DNA of 64,000 nt from JBMYTN01 sp049604415. Lineage in GTDB: Bacteria > Pseudomonadota > Alphaproteobacteria > Rhodospirillales > Rhodospirillaceae. The position numbers and the translations under genes are program-made. Location: NCBI GenBank assembly GCA_049604415.1, contig JBMYTN010000002.1, forward strand, positions 124,001-188,000. The letters are read 5' to 3'. The notes under the pieces are model-generated. The model ran no database searches, was not told the DNA's origin, and worked only from the letters and a program-made list of their open reading frames with translations. Below, one piece after another: positions 35,570-44,832 of this stretch; the first letter of the stretch is position 1; each line of letters opens with the position of its first letter.

Positions 35570-37537
35570 CTATGCGAGGCGCCGCGCCGCGTCATGGACA
35601 GTATGTTTGGGTCTGCCAGTGGGCTGTTCTGATTTGGCGGAGATGCTTTGCACACCCTGGTCGGTCTTCCCCGGCGGACGGACCCGGTCGGCGGGGAACA
35701 GGGCTTTGGCCACCGTGCCTTTGCCCGGCTCGGAGCGCAGGACGAAATCGCCGCCATGCTGTTCGATCAAGCGTTTGGTCAAAGGCAGTCCCAGTCCGAT
35801 GCCCTCAAATTTCCGCTCCAAACGCGAGTCCGCCTGGCCAAACATTTCTAGGGCTTTGGCGATTTCGGCTTTGCTCATGCCGATACCGGTGTCTTTCACG
35901 CTGAAGCAAAACCGCCCATCCGGCTCTTGCTTGGCGGCTATGGTGATACTGCCCCCGCGCTCGGTGAATTTAACGGCGTTGGAGAGAAAATTGACCAAGA
36001 TCTGCTTCACGCGGCGTTCATCGACATAAAGCTGGGCGGCGGGGCTCTGCAGGGCGATCTCGATGGTGATGCCGTCATCCTGGGCGCGTTCATTGACAAA
36101 GCGAATCACGGAATGGACCAGCTCTCCCGGGTGACACAGCGCGTTTTGCAGCTCCATTTTGCCCGCCTCAATGCGGGAAATATCCAGGATGTCATTGATC
36201 AGGCTGAGCAAATGATGGCCGGAGCGATAAATGTCATCGGAATATTCGGAATAGGTTTTGTTGCCGAGCGGGCCGAAGGTCTCGTGCTTCATCACCTCAG
36301 AAAAGCCAATGATCGCATTCAAGGGTGTGCGGAGTTCATGGCTGACCGAGGCCAGGAACAGGGATTTGGCCTGATTGGCGGCTGAGGCATCTGTTGCCGC
36401 CTCGGCCAGGGCAATCTCGCGGTTTTTCAGCAGGGCAATGCTTTTCCAGGCGATGAAAAAGCCGATCACCAGAACACCGGTGCTCAACAACACAATAATG
36501 ATGAACGCCGTCCGGCGGTCTTGTTTGAGTTTTTCGCCCAAGGCGACGACGGCGACGTCCAATTCATTGACGATGGCATCGGCTTTGGTCGCAATCGCTT
36601 CTGCTGCAGCTTGGTTTTCCTGGACCAAGGTTTCAAGGCGATTGATGGCGCGGAGCTCTGCGGCCCGGGCGGCAAACAAACCGGTCTCTGGGTCCCCCAA
36701 CACCGCCCAGTCCCGGGCAATGTCGTGAACATTTTGGCTTAGGATCGGGTTGCGGATGGCCAGATCGCCGGCGAAAAACACCGGCAAGGCGCGCTCGAAC
36801 GCCGATTGTGCCCGCTGAAAGCCGTTCTCTAGCGGGGGCAGGGATTGCAGGTCCCGGGTTTGCAACACCGCAAACAATTGGCCGACCATGACATGGCCTT
36901 CGGATTTCAGGGTCTGGGCGGCCTCGGTGCTTTCAATGGCAGCGGTCAAGGTCTCGCTGAGACGGGCGCGATCCAGATCCACCTCCCGGGCGATCCGTTG
37001 CAGACGCAGCCGGGCTAAGGAGGCGGTGCCAAAAGACAGGGCCTCCCCGGTATCAGCAACCAGGCCAGCCAAGGCATCCACTTGCGCGGCCAGGTTTTCC
37101 ACACGCTCTGCCGCGCCAATCCGAACCAGAGTGGCTTGTTCAAGATTTTCCAAGCGGCTTTGCAGTTGAACCTGTTCGTCGGCAAACAGGCTTTGTGGCT
37201 GTTGGGCGGTAAGGGCGCTGCTTTCATCGGACAGTTTGGTCAACGCCTCGCGCATGGTGGTTAAGCGCCATGTGATGTCCGAGACAGCAGCGGTGACCTG
37301 CTCCGGATCTTCATACAGGGAGACTGCGGGGATCGAGGCTGCGACCTGGGCGCTGTTTTCGACAATCCGCAGGGCGGAGACCACCTCCGGAAAAGCCTGA
37401 TCAATGGTTTGGTCAACCCCATCCCCCAGGGCATCGATCTCAAACAGAGCAAAGCAGCCCAGGCCCAAGACCAGCACGCCGATCAGGCCAAAGGCTTTTT
37501 GCAGAGATCCAGCAGAGACGGATGGGGTGCGGGTCAA
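35570..37537 (-). CDS. TorS-like sensor histidine kinase
   Basis: 655 residues. It has membrane helix 1 (about 15-34), a large all-helical periplasmic domain (35-342, about 308 residues), membrane helix 2 (343-365), HisKA with phosphoacceptor His400 in SVSHELRTPLNAIIGF, and an ATPase domain (N-box SNAVKF, G1 DTGIGM, G2 GLGLPL). There is no receiver or Hpt domain. The periplasmic domain has the size and helical character of the TorS sensor, which contacts a periplasmic binding protein. The start codon is a TTG that overlaps the TGA of the upstream binding-protein gene (TTGA), strong evidence that the two act together. No response regulator gene is adjacent. Confidence 0.88.
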   Translation of the reverse strand: MTRTPSVSAGSLQKAFGLIGVLVLGLGCFALFEIDALGDGVDQTIDQAFPEVVSALRIVENSAQVAASIPAVSLYEDPEQVTAAVSDITWRLTTMREALTKLSDESSALTAQQPQSLFADEQVQLQSRLENLEQATLVRIGAAERVENLAAQVDALAGLVADTGEALSFGTASLARLRLQRIAREVDLDRARLSETLTAAIESTEAAQTLKSEGHVMVGQLFAVLQTRDLQSLPPLENGFQRAQSAFERALPVFFAGDLAIRNPILSQNVHDIARDWAVLGDPETGLFAARAAELRAINRLETLVQENQAAAEAIATKADAIVNELDVAVVALGEKLKQDRRTAFIIIVLLSTGVLVIGFFIAWKSIALLKNREIALAEAATDASAANQAKSLFLASVSHELRTPLNAIIGFSEVMKHETFGPLGNKTYSEYSDDIYRSGHHLLSLINDILDISRIEAGKMELQNALCHPGELVHSVIRFVNERAQDDGITIEIALQSPAAQLYVDERRVKQILVNFLSNAVKFTERGGSITIAAKQEPDGRFCFSVKDTGIGMSKAEIAKALEMFGQADSRLERKFEGIGLGLPLTKRLIEQHGGDFVLRSEPGKGTVAKALFPADRVRPPGKTDQGVQSISAKSEQPTGRPKHTVHDAARRLA

Positions 37538-38493
37538 GGCTCAATCCCATAGCGTTCGAGAATGCTAGCGGCATTCTCTCTGGTGATGGCTTGGGTTGGC
37601 AAGGTGACGCGTTTCTCAATGCTCTCGCCGCGGAGCAACTGCAGGGTCTGGCGGATGGCCTCGGCCCCTGGCGTGGCGTAAAGGAAAGTGGCTTCCAAAA
37701 CCCCCTCATGAACCCAACGCACCCCTTCGCCCGGGATGCCGTCAATGCCGATGAACTTGATGCCATCGGCCTTGCCGACATCGCTGGCGGCCAAATAGGC
37801 GCCAAAGGCCATCGGGTCGTTATGGGCGTAGACCACGTCGATGGGCTGCCCAAGGGCCAGGGCGTCGGCCATGATTTTATAGCCCTGGTCCTGCTTCCAA
37901 TCGCCGTCGGTGGGCTCGATGATAAACTGAATGCCGGGTTCGCTTTCCAAGACAGAGGCAAAGCCCCGATGGCGGTCTTGGGCTGGAGTCGATCCCATGC
38001 CACCCCAGATCTCGACAATACTGCCTTTGGCCTTTCCAGGTCCGCCGAGCAAATCGAGCACGTAACGCCCCGCAGCCTCACCAATCAGCCGGTTGTCGCC
38101 GCCAATGAACTGGGTGTAGCGGTCATTGGCCACATCCCGGTCCAAGACGAAGATCGGCACGCCGCTGTCATGGACTTTGTTGACGATCGGGGTGAGCGGA
38201 CCAGCCACTTTGGGCGAGATCAGGATGGCATCAACATCGCGCGCCAGCAGCTCTTCCACATCGGCAATTTGTTTGTCGACGGAATCCTGGGCATTGCGGA
38301 CAACCAAAGTGACATTGTCATGCTTTGCCGCTTCAGCGCGCAGCTCTGCATTGAACAACAATCGCCAAGGTTCGGTGGTGGTGGCTTGGGAAAACCCAAT
38401 CACAACTTTGTCTTGGGCCATAACGGGGCCGACAGCAAAAAGCTGAACCGCAGCCAAACAGGCCAAAGCTGCGGCGATGACAAACTTACCCAT
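37534..38493 (-). CDS. Periplasmic sugar-binding-type protein, probable co-receptor of the adjacent kinase
   Basis: 319 residues with a signal peptide ending near PVMA-QD. The mature protein is a type I periplasmic binding protein (RbsB/LacI-like): VVIGFSQATTTEPWRLLF, DAILISPKVAGPLTPIVN, GVPIFVLDRDV, and hinge-proximal YAHNDPMAFGAYLAA. Proteins of this fold serve ABC importers or, as TorT and LuxP do, act as ligand-binding partners of sensor kinases. Here no transporter genes are adjacent, and the stop overlaps the kinase start, so the sensory role is favoured. The ligand could be a sugar, an autoinducer or a small oxidant; the sequence does not say. Confidence 0.87.
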   Translation of the reverse strand: MGKFVIAAALACLAAVQLFAVGPVMAQDKVVIGFSQATTTEPWRLLFNAELRAEAAKHDNVTLVVRNAQDSVDKQIADVEELLARDVDAILISPKVAGPLTPIVNKVHDSGVPIFVLDRDVANDRYTQFIGGDNRLIGEAAGRYVLDLLGGPGKAKGSIVEIWGGMGSTPAQDRHRGFASVLESEPGIQFIIEPTDGDWKQDQGYKIMADALALGQPIDVVYAHNDPMAFGAYLAASDVGKADGIKFIGIDGIPGEGVRWVHEGVLEATFLYATPGAEAIRQTLQLLRGESIEKRVTLPTQAITRENAASILERYGIEP

Positions 38494-38594
38494 CCCTCTG
38501 TTCCCCCAAACAGCAGGTGTCCAACCGAATTGCCCCGGTTGGTCCGCGTCTTCCCCCTAAGAAAAAACGATACGCCGATTCCGCTCCGGTGAAA

Positions 38595-38629
38595 AGACTG
38601 GGTAGACGTCTAGTCTTTCTGTCCAGTCT
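38595..38629 (-). terminator. Inverted repeat after the guanine deaminase gene, probable terminator
   Basis: 7-bp arms AGACTGG/CCAGTCT (38595-38601 and 38623-38629) enclose a further palindrome TAGACGTCTA (38603-38612). On the minus strand the arm is followed by TTTT. It lies 19 bp beyond the guaD stop and about 100 bp upstream of the binding-protein start, so an operator role for the sensor operon is an alternative. Confidence 0.45.
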
Positions 38630-38647
38630 ATAACTTTGGTTTTAGGT

Positions 38648-39976
38648 TTATGCGGATACCGTGCGGTCATGGGCGCAATCCCCGGCGACATAGGTCGCCC
38701 GGACCGCCCGATCATCGCCCAGCACGATCAGAGCGAACAGCACTTCCCACAGCGCCTCGGCGCGGTTGGCCCGTTGGGCCAGCATGGGCGTTGCTGTGGG
38801 GTCGAGCACCACCAGATCCGCCTCCGCCCCGGGGGCCAGACAGCCGACCACGCCGTCGAGTCCCATGGTGGCGGCAGAGCCTCTGGTGGCCAAGTACCAG
38901 GCCCGGAGTGGGTGCAGGCTATAGCCGCGCAGCTGGGCGATCTCATAGGCCGCCCGCATGGTGGCAAACATGGACAGCGAAGAACCCCCCGCCACATCGG
39001 TGGCCAGACCGACCGGGACCGGGTCGGGGCCATGGCGCAGGCCCTGCATGTCGAACAGGCCCGAGCCAATAAACAGATTAGAGGTCGGGCAATGGGCCAA
39101 GGCGGAGCCGGTTTCGCGGATGGCGGCCAATTCCCGGTCGGTCAAATGGATGCCATGGCCAAAGATTGAACCGGGCCCGGCCAAACCGGCGCGCTCATAG
39201 ACGCCGAAATAATCCGGTGCCTCCGGGAACAGCTCGGCGATCCAGGCGATCTCCTTATGGTTCTCCGACAGATGGGTCTGCATCAGGATATCGGGATAGG
39301 CGGCGCGCAGAGCCTTGGCGGCCTCAAGTTGTTCATGGGTCGAGGTCGCGGCAAAGCGGGGCGTCAGGCAATAGAGCGCCCGGCCTTTGCGGTGCCAACG
39401 CTTGATCAGGGCTTCGGAATCCGTATAGCCGGTTTCCGCCGTATCGCGCAGGCCATCGGGCGCATTGCGATCCATCAGCACCTTGCCGCTGGCCATGCGC
39501 ATGTTGCGCTTCTCGGCCTCCTGAAAAAACATCTCCGCAGAGACCGGATGGACGGTGGCGTAAACACAGGCCGTGGTGATGCCATTGGCGAGGCATTGAT
39601 CGAGATAGAAGGCCGACGCCGCCCGGGAAACCTCCGGGTCGCGATAGGTGACCTCCATGGGGAAGGTGTATTTCTGCAGCCATTCCAACAGCTGGGTGCC
39701 ATAGGAGGCGATGATCGGCAGCTGCGGATAATGAGCGTGGCAGTCGACAAAGCCCGGTACAATGAGATGGTCGCCATAATCCTCAACGGGGGTGCTGTCC
39801 AAGGCAGGGCCGAGTTCTGCCTTAAGGTCCGACCACGTCCCGACCGAGCGGATCACACCATCGACAATCCAGACCGCGCCATCGCTGTGATGCAGGACGG
39901 CGGCAGTTGGGTCTTCCAAGGCGAAAGGGTCATCCTGGAAGGTGACCACCTGTCCCTTAATGATGCGCGTGGCCAT
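38648..39976 (-). CDS. guaD: Guanine deaminase
   Basis: 442 residues, the usual length. It hydrolyses guanine to xanthine and ammonia in the cytoplasm. Amidohydrolase metal ligands are visible: GFVDCHAHYPQLP (first His pair), MQTHLSEN, FGHGIHLTDRE and the Asp in LATDVAGGSS. The SLSMFATMRAAYEIAQLRG segment is typical of GuaD. AAGGGA lies 7 bases before the ATG at 39976. It follows the BMP-type binding-protein gene by 92 bp on the same strand and appears to close the purine operon; its product xanthine is the substrate of the xanthine dehydrogenase encoded at the operon head. Confidence 0.93.
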   Translation of the reverse strand: MATRIIKGQVVTFQDDPFALEDPTAAVLHHSDGAVWIVDGVIRSVGTWSDLKAELGPALDSTPVEDYGDHLIVPGFVDCHAHYPQLPIIASYGTQLLEWLQKYTFPMEVTYRDPEVSRAASAFYLDQCLANGITTACVYATVHPVSAEMFFQEAEKRNMRMASGKVLMDRNAPDGLRDTAETGYTDSEALIKRWHRKGRALYCLTPRFAATSTHEQLEAAKALRAAYPDILMQTHLSENHKEIAWIAELFPEAPDYFGVYERAGLAGPGSIFGHGIHLTDRELAAIRETGSALAHCPTSNLFIGSGLFDMQGLRHGPDPVPVGLATDVAGGSSLSMFATMRAAYEIAQLRGYSLHPLRAWYLATRGSAATMGLDGVVGCLAPGAEADLVVLDPTATPMLAQRANRAEALWEVLFALIVLGDDRAVRATYVAGDCAHDRTVSA

Positions 39977-40068
39977 GTCATGGTCCCTTCTGTGTCAGCA
40001 AAAGGGGCGACCCGAGCCTGTGCCGAGCCGCCCCGATTTGAGGATGGTGTAAGGGTTAGATCCGCATC

Positions 40069-41151
40069 TTATTGCGGGATCGAGCCTTCAATGCCCTCGA
40101 CATAGAAGTTCATGCCCAGCAGGTCCTCTTCAGAGGCGGTTTCCCCTTCGGCCAGCCAGACGGAGCCGTCCTGCTTGTTGATCGGGCCGGTGAAGGGATG
40201 CAGGGTGCCCGCAGAGATGTCATCGCGGGCCTTGGCGGCTTGGGCACGGACGTCTTCGGGGATCTTTTCCGAGAACGGGGCAATGCCGACCATGCCGGTG
40301 TCGATGCCGCCCCATTTGTCAGCGCTTTCCCAATTGCCATCGATCACGGCTTTGACCCGCTCCACATAATACGGGGCCCAATCGTCGATGATCGCGGTCA
40401 GCTGGGCAGTCGGGCCGAATTTGATCATGTCAGAAGCCTGACCAAAGGCGTGGATGCCTTGCTCTTCGGCGATCTGCAGGGCGGCCGGGCTGTCGGTATG
40501 CTGCATCAGAATGTCAGCACCTTGGTCGATCAGGGCTTTGGCGGCATCGGCTTCCTTGCCCGGATCAAACCAGGTGGAGACCCAAACGATTTTGAATTCC
40601 ACATCCGGATTGACGCTCTTGGCGGCCAGATAGGCGGCATTGATGCCCCGGATCACTTCCGGGATCGGGAAGGAGGCGATATAGCCGACCACATTGGATT
40701 TGGTCATATGCCCGGCGATCAGGCCGATGACATGGCGGCCTTCATAGAACCGGGAGGAATAGGTCGCCAGATTGTCAGCGCGCTGATAGCCGGTGGCATG
40801 TTCGAACTTGATGTCCGGGAACTGCTTGGCGACTTTGGCGGTCGGGTTCATGAAGCCAAAGCTGGTGGTGAAGATGATGTCATGGCCACCCCGGGCCAAT
40901 TGGGAAATCACCCGCTCCGCATCCGGACCTTCGGAAACGTTTTCCACAAAGGTGGTGGAGACCTGGTCGCCAAAGGCTTCTTCAATGGCCAGACGGCCCT
41001 TGTCATGCTGATAGGTCCAGCCGTGGTCACCGATGGGGCCGACATAGACAAAGCCGACCTTGGTTTCGGCTGCCGCGCCGGTTGCGCCCATGACGCAGGC
41101 CATGCCCAAGGCCGCCGTGGCCATGGTTACTTTCCGGAACAGAGTCTTCAT
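40069..41151 (-). CDS. BMP-family (PnrA/Med-like) purine nucleoside binding protein
   Basis: 360 residues with a signal peptide ending GAAA-ET and a ribosome site AAGGGAG. The mature start KVGFVYVGPIGDHGWTYQHDKGR is typical of the BMP/PnrA family, as are TTSFGFMNPTAKVAKQFPDIKFEHATGY and the long GVDIGM-like part near residues 265-285. These proteins bind purine nucleosides or bases and deliver them to an ABC importer. Two permease genes and a double-ATPase gene lie directly upstream, and xanthine dehydrogenase and guanine deaminase flank the set, so a purine ligand is likely. Confidence 0.92.
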   Translation of the reverse strand: MKTLFRKVTMATAALGMACVMGATGAAAETKVGFVYVGPIGDHGWTYQHDKGRLAIEEAFGDQVSTTFVENVSEGPDAERVISQLARGGHDIIFTTSFGFMNPTAKVAKQFPDIKFEHATGYQRADNLATYSSRFYEGRHVIGLIAGHMTKSNVVGYIASFPIPEVIRGINAAYLAAKSVNPDVEFKIVWVSTWFDPGKEADAAKALIDQGADILMQHTDSPAALQIAEEQGIHAFGQASDMIKFGPTAQLTAIIDDWAPYYVERVKAVIDGNWESADKWGGIDTGMVGIAPFSEKIPEDVRAQAAKARDDISAGTLHPFTGPINKQDGSVWLAEGETASEEDLLGMNFYVEGIEGSIPQ

Positions 41152-41229
41152 GAAACACTCCCTTATGTTTGATCTGAGGAGGGGGATGGCCGTGTCGCGG
41201 ACCGGATCAGAGGGGGGAAGAACAGGGGG

Positions 41230-42150
41230 TCAGGACGCGGCATAGAAGGGTTTGCCCAGGCAGGCCGGGGCATTGAGATTGGCGCGGGTCTTGTCACGGG
41301 ACAGCAACACAAGCACCACGATGGTAAATAGATAGGGCAACATGGACAGATATTGAGCCTCAATATCGACTCCGAAGCCCTGAATATGCAGTTGGATCAC
41401 CGTGACGCCGCCAAACAGATAGGCCCCCAGGAAGGCGCGGCCCGGTTTCCAGGCGGCGAAGACGACAATGGCCAGGGCGATCCAGCCCCGCCCTGCGGTC
41501 ATATCCTCGGCCCAAAGCGGGGTCTGCACGATCGACAGATAGGCCCCACCGATCCCGGCGCAGGCCCCACCAAACAGGATCGCGGCCATGCGCACGCCAA
41601 CCACATTGTAGCCGATGGCATGGGCGGCATCATGGTTCTCGCCCACTGCCCGCAGGATCAAGCCAATCCGGGTTTTGGCCAAAAACCACCAAACCCCGCC
41701 TACTAAGGCGAAGGACAGATAGACCAGCGGGTCATGGGCAAACAGCACCGGGCCGATGATCGGGATATCCGACAACAGCGGGATATAGATCTTATCGAGC
41801 GCATCGGTGGATTGGCCGGAATAGGCCTGTCCCCACAGGGCGGCAAGCCCGAGCCCGAAAATGGTCAGGGCCAAACCGGTGGCGACCTGATTGGACATCA
41901 GCACCTGGGTTAAAAACCCAAACAGCCCGGCGGCAATGGCCCCGACTATGGCTGCCGCGATGACGCCTAAGAAATAGGACTCCGTGCCCAAGGTGACGCC
42001 AAAGCCCGCCACCGCGCCCAGGATCATCATGCCCTCGACACCAAGATTGAGCACACCGGCCTTTTCCACCACCAGCTCGCCAATGGCGGCGAACACCAGC
42101 GGGGTGGCAGCGACGATGATGCCTTGCAGGATCAGGATGGTCAGGTCCAT
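41230..42150 (-). CDS. ABC transporter permease, BMP-type purine nucleoside importer (subunit 2)
   Basis: 306 residues from the ATG at 42150; the upstream extension of the frame overlaps the previous gene and is rejected. It belongs to the BPD_transp_2 permeases, with about eight to nine membrane helices and the motif EKAGVLNLGVEGMMILGAVAGF near residue 35, which is diagnostic of nucleoside-type (YufQ/NupQ-like) permeases. It follows the other permease by 13 bp. It would form the membrane channel together with that subunit, powered by the double ATPase and fed by the BMP-family binding protein. Confidence 0.92.
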   Translation of the reverse strand: MDLTILILQGIIVAATPLVFAAIGELVVEKAGVLNLGVEGMMILGAVAGFGVTLGTESYFLGVIAAAIVGAIAAGLFGFLTQVLMSNQVATGLALTIFGLGLAALWGQAYSGQSTDALDKIYIPLLSDIPIIGPVLFAHDPLVYLSFALVGGVWWFLAKTRIGLILRAVGENHDAAHAIGYNVVGVRMAAILFGGACAGIGGAYLSIVQTPLWAEDMTAGRGWIALAIVVFAAWKPGRAFLGAYLFGGVTVIQLHIQGFGVDIEAQYLSMLPYLFTIVVLVLLSRDKTRANLNAPACLGKPFYAAS

Positions 42151-42163
42151 GGGGTGAGGTCCG

Positions 42164-43252
42164 TTAAGAGGCCGAGGAGGATTTGGCGGCGCGGGCGGGA
42201 GCCGACAGCTTGAGGCGATATTTGGCCAGCACATCGATGCCGAGCAGGAAGAACAGGAACATGCCCTGGAACACGCCGGTGACCGCGCTGGGCAGGTTCA
42301 TCATGATCTGGGCGGTTTCGCCGCCGATATAGGTCAGGGCGAGAACAAACCCGGCCAGGAAGATCCCGATGGGATTGAGCCGCCCGAGGAAGGCGACAAT
42401 GATGGCGGTGAAGCCATAGCCCACCGGCAAGGCGGGAACCAGCTGGCCCACCGGCCCGGCAGCCTCGAACAGCCCGGCCAATCCGGCCAGACCCCCGGAA
42501 ATCATCAGGCACATCCACACCACACGGCTTTCGACAAAGCCACCAAAGCGCGCCGCGCGCGGGGCTTGGCCCATCACCTTGATCTGGAAGCCAATGACAT
42601 GGCGGGAGAGCAAATAGGCCGAGATGCCAACTGCGAACACGGCGACCAAAAAGCCGATATGCGCCCTGGTGCCCTCGATCAGGATCGGCAGGGTGGCGGA
42701 GTCATGGAAGATCCGGCTTTCCGGGAAATTGAAGCCATCCGGATTGCGCAGGGGACCATGGACCATGACGCTGAGCAGCAGCACCGCCACATAGGTCAGC
42801 ATCAGGCTGACCAGGATCTCATTGGCGTTGAATTTGGTCCGTAGCAGAGCGGGAATCGCCGCCCAGGCCATGCCGCCCAAAATTCCGGCCAGGCACATCA
42901 GGGGCAAAACCCAAATCCCGGCCACATCATAAAACGCCAACCCCATCGCCCCGCCACAAAGCGCGCCGATGGTGAATTGCCCCTCCGCGCCGATGTTCCA
43001 GATCCCGGCCCGGAAGCCGAAGGACAGGCCGATGGCGATCAGGATCAGGGGGGTGGCCTTGACCACCATTTCCGCCAGGGAATAGCTGTCAAACCAGGGC
43101 TCGATAAAGATCAGGGAAATCGCCCGCACCGGATCCTTGTCGAGAATGGCGAACATCACCAAACCGGCCAGGATGGTCAGGGCAATGGCCAGGATCGGCG
43201 TCACATAAAGCAGGGTGGTGGAGACTTCTTTGCGCGGCTCCAGGCGGATCAT
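42164..43252 (-). CDS. ABC transporter permease, BMP-type purine nucleoside importer (subunit 1)
   Basis: 362 residues, YufP/NupP-like. An N-terminal helix (about 15-37) is followed by a periplasmic segment and the permease core with GIWNIGAEGQFTIGALCGG near residue 85 and FNANEILVSLMLTYVAVLLL. Its ATG overlaps the TGA of the ATPase gene (ATGA) and has AGGAGGAC upstream. It pairs with the second permease 13 bp downstream. Confidence 0.92.
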   Translation of the reverse strand: MIRLEPRKEVSTTLLYVTPILAIALTILAGLVMFAILDKDPVRAISLIFIEPWFDSYSLAEMVVKATPLILIAIGLSFGFRAGIWNIGAEGQFTIGALCGGAMGLAFYDVAGIWVLPLMCLAGILGGMAWAAIPALLRTKFNANEILVSLMLTYVAVLLLSVMVHGPLRNPDGFNFPESRIFHDSATLPILIEGTRAHIGFLVAVFAVGISAYLLSRHVIGFQIKVMGQAPRAARFGGFVESRVVWMCLMISGGLAGLAGLFEAAGPVGQLVPALPVGYGFTAIIVAFLGRLNPIGIFLAGFVLALTYIGGETAQIMMNLPSAVTGVFQGMFLFFLLGIDVLAKYRLKLSAPARAAKSSSAS

Positions 43253-44832
43253 GCCAAGTCCTCCTGTTGCGCGCCCTCTTGGGGCGCGGCGCTGCCATGG
43301 ACGCCGCCCATCAACAGACCGATTTGCTCAATGGACAGGCTGCCGGTGGGCTGCGGGGACGACAAATGGCCCTCCGCAATCACCGAGAAATTGGTTGAGA
43401 TCGCCATCAACTCGTCCAGGTCTTGGGAGATCGCCAGGATCGCCGTGCCGCCCTCGGCCAAGGCCAGCAAGGCCCGGTGAATATCTGCCGCCGCTGCAGC
43501 GTCCACCCCCCAGGTCGGTTGCAAAATCACCAGCACCGTGGGGGTCTGCATGATCTCCCGCCCGACAATGAATTTTTGCAAATTGCCGCCGGACAGGCTG
43601 CGGGCGGCATGCTCGATGCCTGCGGTTTTGACATTAAAGGCGGCCACGACTTCCTTGGCGAAGCCTTGCGCCCCGGCCAGATCGAGCACGCCTTTGGTCT
43701 CAAAACCCTTCCGGGTTCGGGCCGAGAGCAGAGTGTTTTCCCACAGCGACATATCCGGAACCGCGCCATGGCCCAGGCGCTCTTCGGGCACCGCGCATAG
43801 GCCGCGTTTGCGGCGCTGGGTCGGACCCATGGCGCCCAAATCCTGGCCATCGACTGCCACGCTGCCGCTTTCGGCCAAGCGCTCGCCGCTTAGGACTTCC
43901 ATCAACTCGACCTGGCCATTGCCAGCCACCCCGGCGACGCCAAGGATCTCGCCAGCCCGCACCGAGAAGGAAACGTCTTTCAAAGACACGCCAAAGGGAT
44001 CCGGGCTGGCGGCGGTCAGGCCGGAGACCACAAGACGTTCGTCTCCCAGCTTGGCCTCTTGGGCTTGGGGGAAGGACAGGCTGGTGCCGATCATCAGCTC
44101 GGCCAGGCTCTTGGCGGTCTCCTGTTTTGGATCGCATTCGCCGACCACGCGGCCACCACGCAGCACCGTGGCCTGGTCGCACAGGCTGCGGATTTCCTCA
44201 AGTTTGTGGGAGATATAGAGGATCGAGCAGCCCTCGGCGGACAATTGCCGCAAGGTGCCAAACAGGATCTCGACCTCCTGCGGGGTCAGCACCGATGTCG
44301 GCTCATCCATGATCAGCAGCCGGGGATTTTGCAGCAGGCAGCGAATGATCTCGACCCGCTGCCGCTCGCCAACCGATAGCGAGCCGATCAGCCGGGTTGG
44401 GTCCAGCGGCAGGCCATAGGCGTTGGAGACCTCGATGATCTGCTTATCCAGATCAGACCCGACAGCCTCCTTGTTCATGCCCAGCGAAACATTTTCTGCA
44501 ACGCTTAGGGCCTCGAACAATGAGAAATGCTGGAACACCATGCCAACGCCATGGGCGCGGGCTTCCGAGGGTCGCGCAGGCGCATAGGGCGCACCGCCAA
44601 AATGCATCTCGCCCTCATCGGGGCGCATCACCCCATAGATCATTTTCACCAGGGTCGATTTGCCCGCACCATTTTCGCCGAGCAGGGCATGGATTTCTCC
44701 GGAGCGGATGGTGAAGGAGACCGCATCATTGGCCAGCACGCCGGGAAAGCGCTTGGTGACGCCCTTCAGGTCCAACAGTGGATGCTCCGCCACGGTTTGG
44801 TTAGGGTTCGCGTGCGGGTGGGGGGTGCTCAT
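43249..44832 (-). CDS. Double ATP-binding protein of the purine nucleoside ABC importer
   Basis: 527 residues holding two nucleotide-binding domains, as in sugar and nucleoside importers (YufO/NupO-like). Domain 1 has an intact Walker A (GENGAGKST), signature LSVGERQRVE and Walker B LLIMDEPTSVL. Domain 2 has a degenerate Walker A (GVAGNGQVEL), as usual in this branch, and the signature LSGGNLQKF. It overlaps XdhC upstream and the first permease downstream, each by ATGA. Confidence 0.93.
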   Translation of the reverse strand: MSTPHPHANPNQTVAEHPLLDLKGVTKRFPGVLANDAVSFTIRSGEIHALLGENGAGKSTLVKMIYGVMRPDEGEMHFGGAPYAPARPSEARAHGVGMVFQHFSLFEALSVAENVSLGMNKEAVGSDLDKQIIEVSNAYGLPLDPTRLIGSLSVGERQRVEIIRCLLQNPRLLIMDEPTSVLTPQEVEILFGTLRQLSAEGCSILYISHKLEEIRSLCDQATVLRGGRVVGECDPKQETAKSLAELMIGTSLSFPQAQEAKLGDERLVVSGLTAASPDPFGVSLKDVSFSVRAGEILGVAGVAGNGQVELMEVLSGERLAESGSVAVDGQDLGAMGPTQRRKRGLCAVPEERLGHGAVPDMSLWENTLLSARTRKGFETKGVLDLAGAQGFAKEVVAAFNVKTAGIEHAARSLSGGNLQKFIVGREIMQTPTVLVILQPTWGVDAAAAADIHRALLALAEGGTAILAISQDLDELMAISTNFSVIAEGHLSSPQPTGSLSIEQIGLLMGGVHGSAAPQEGAQQEDLA

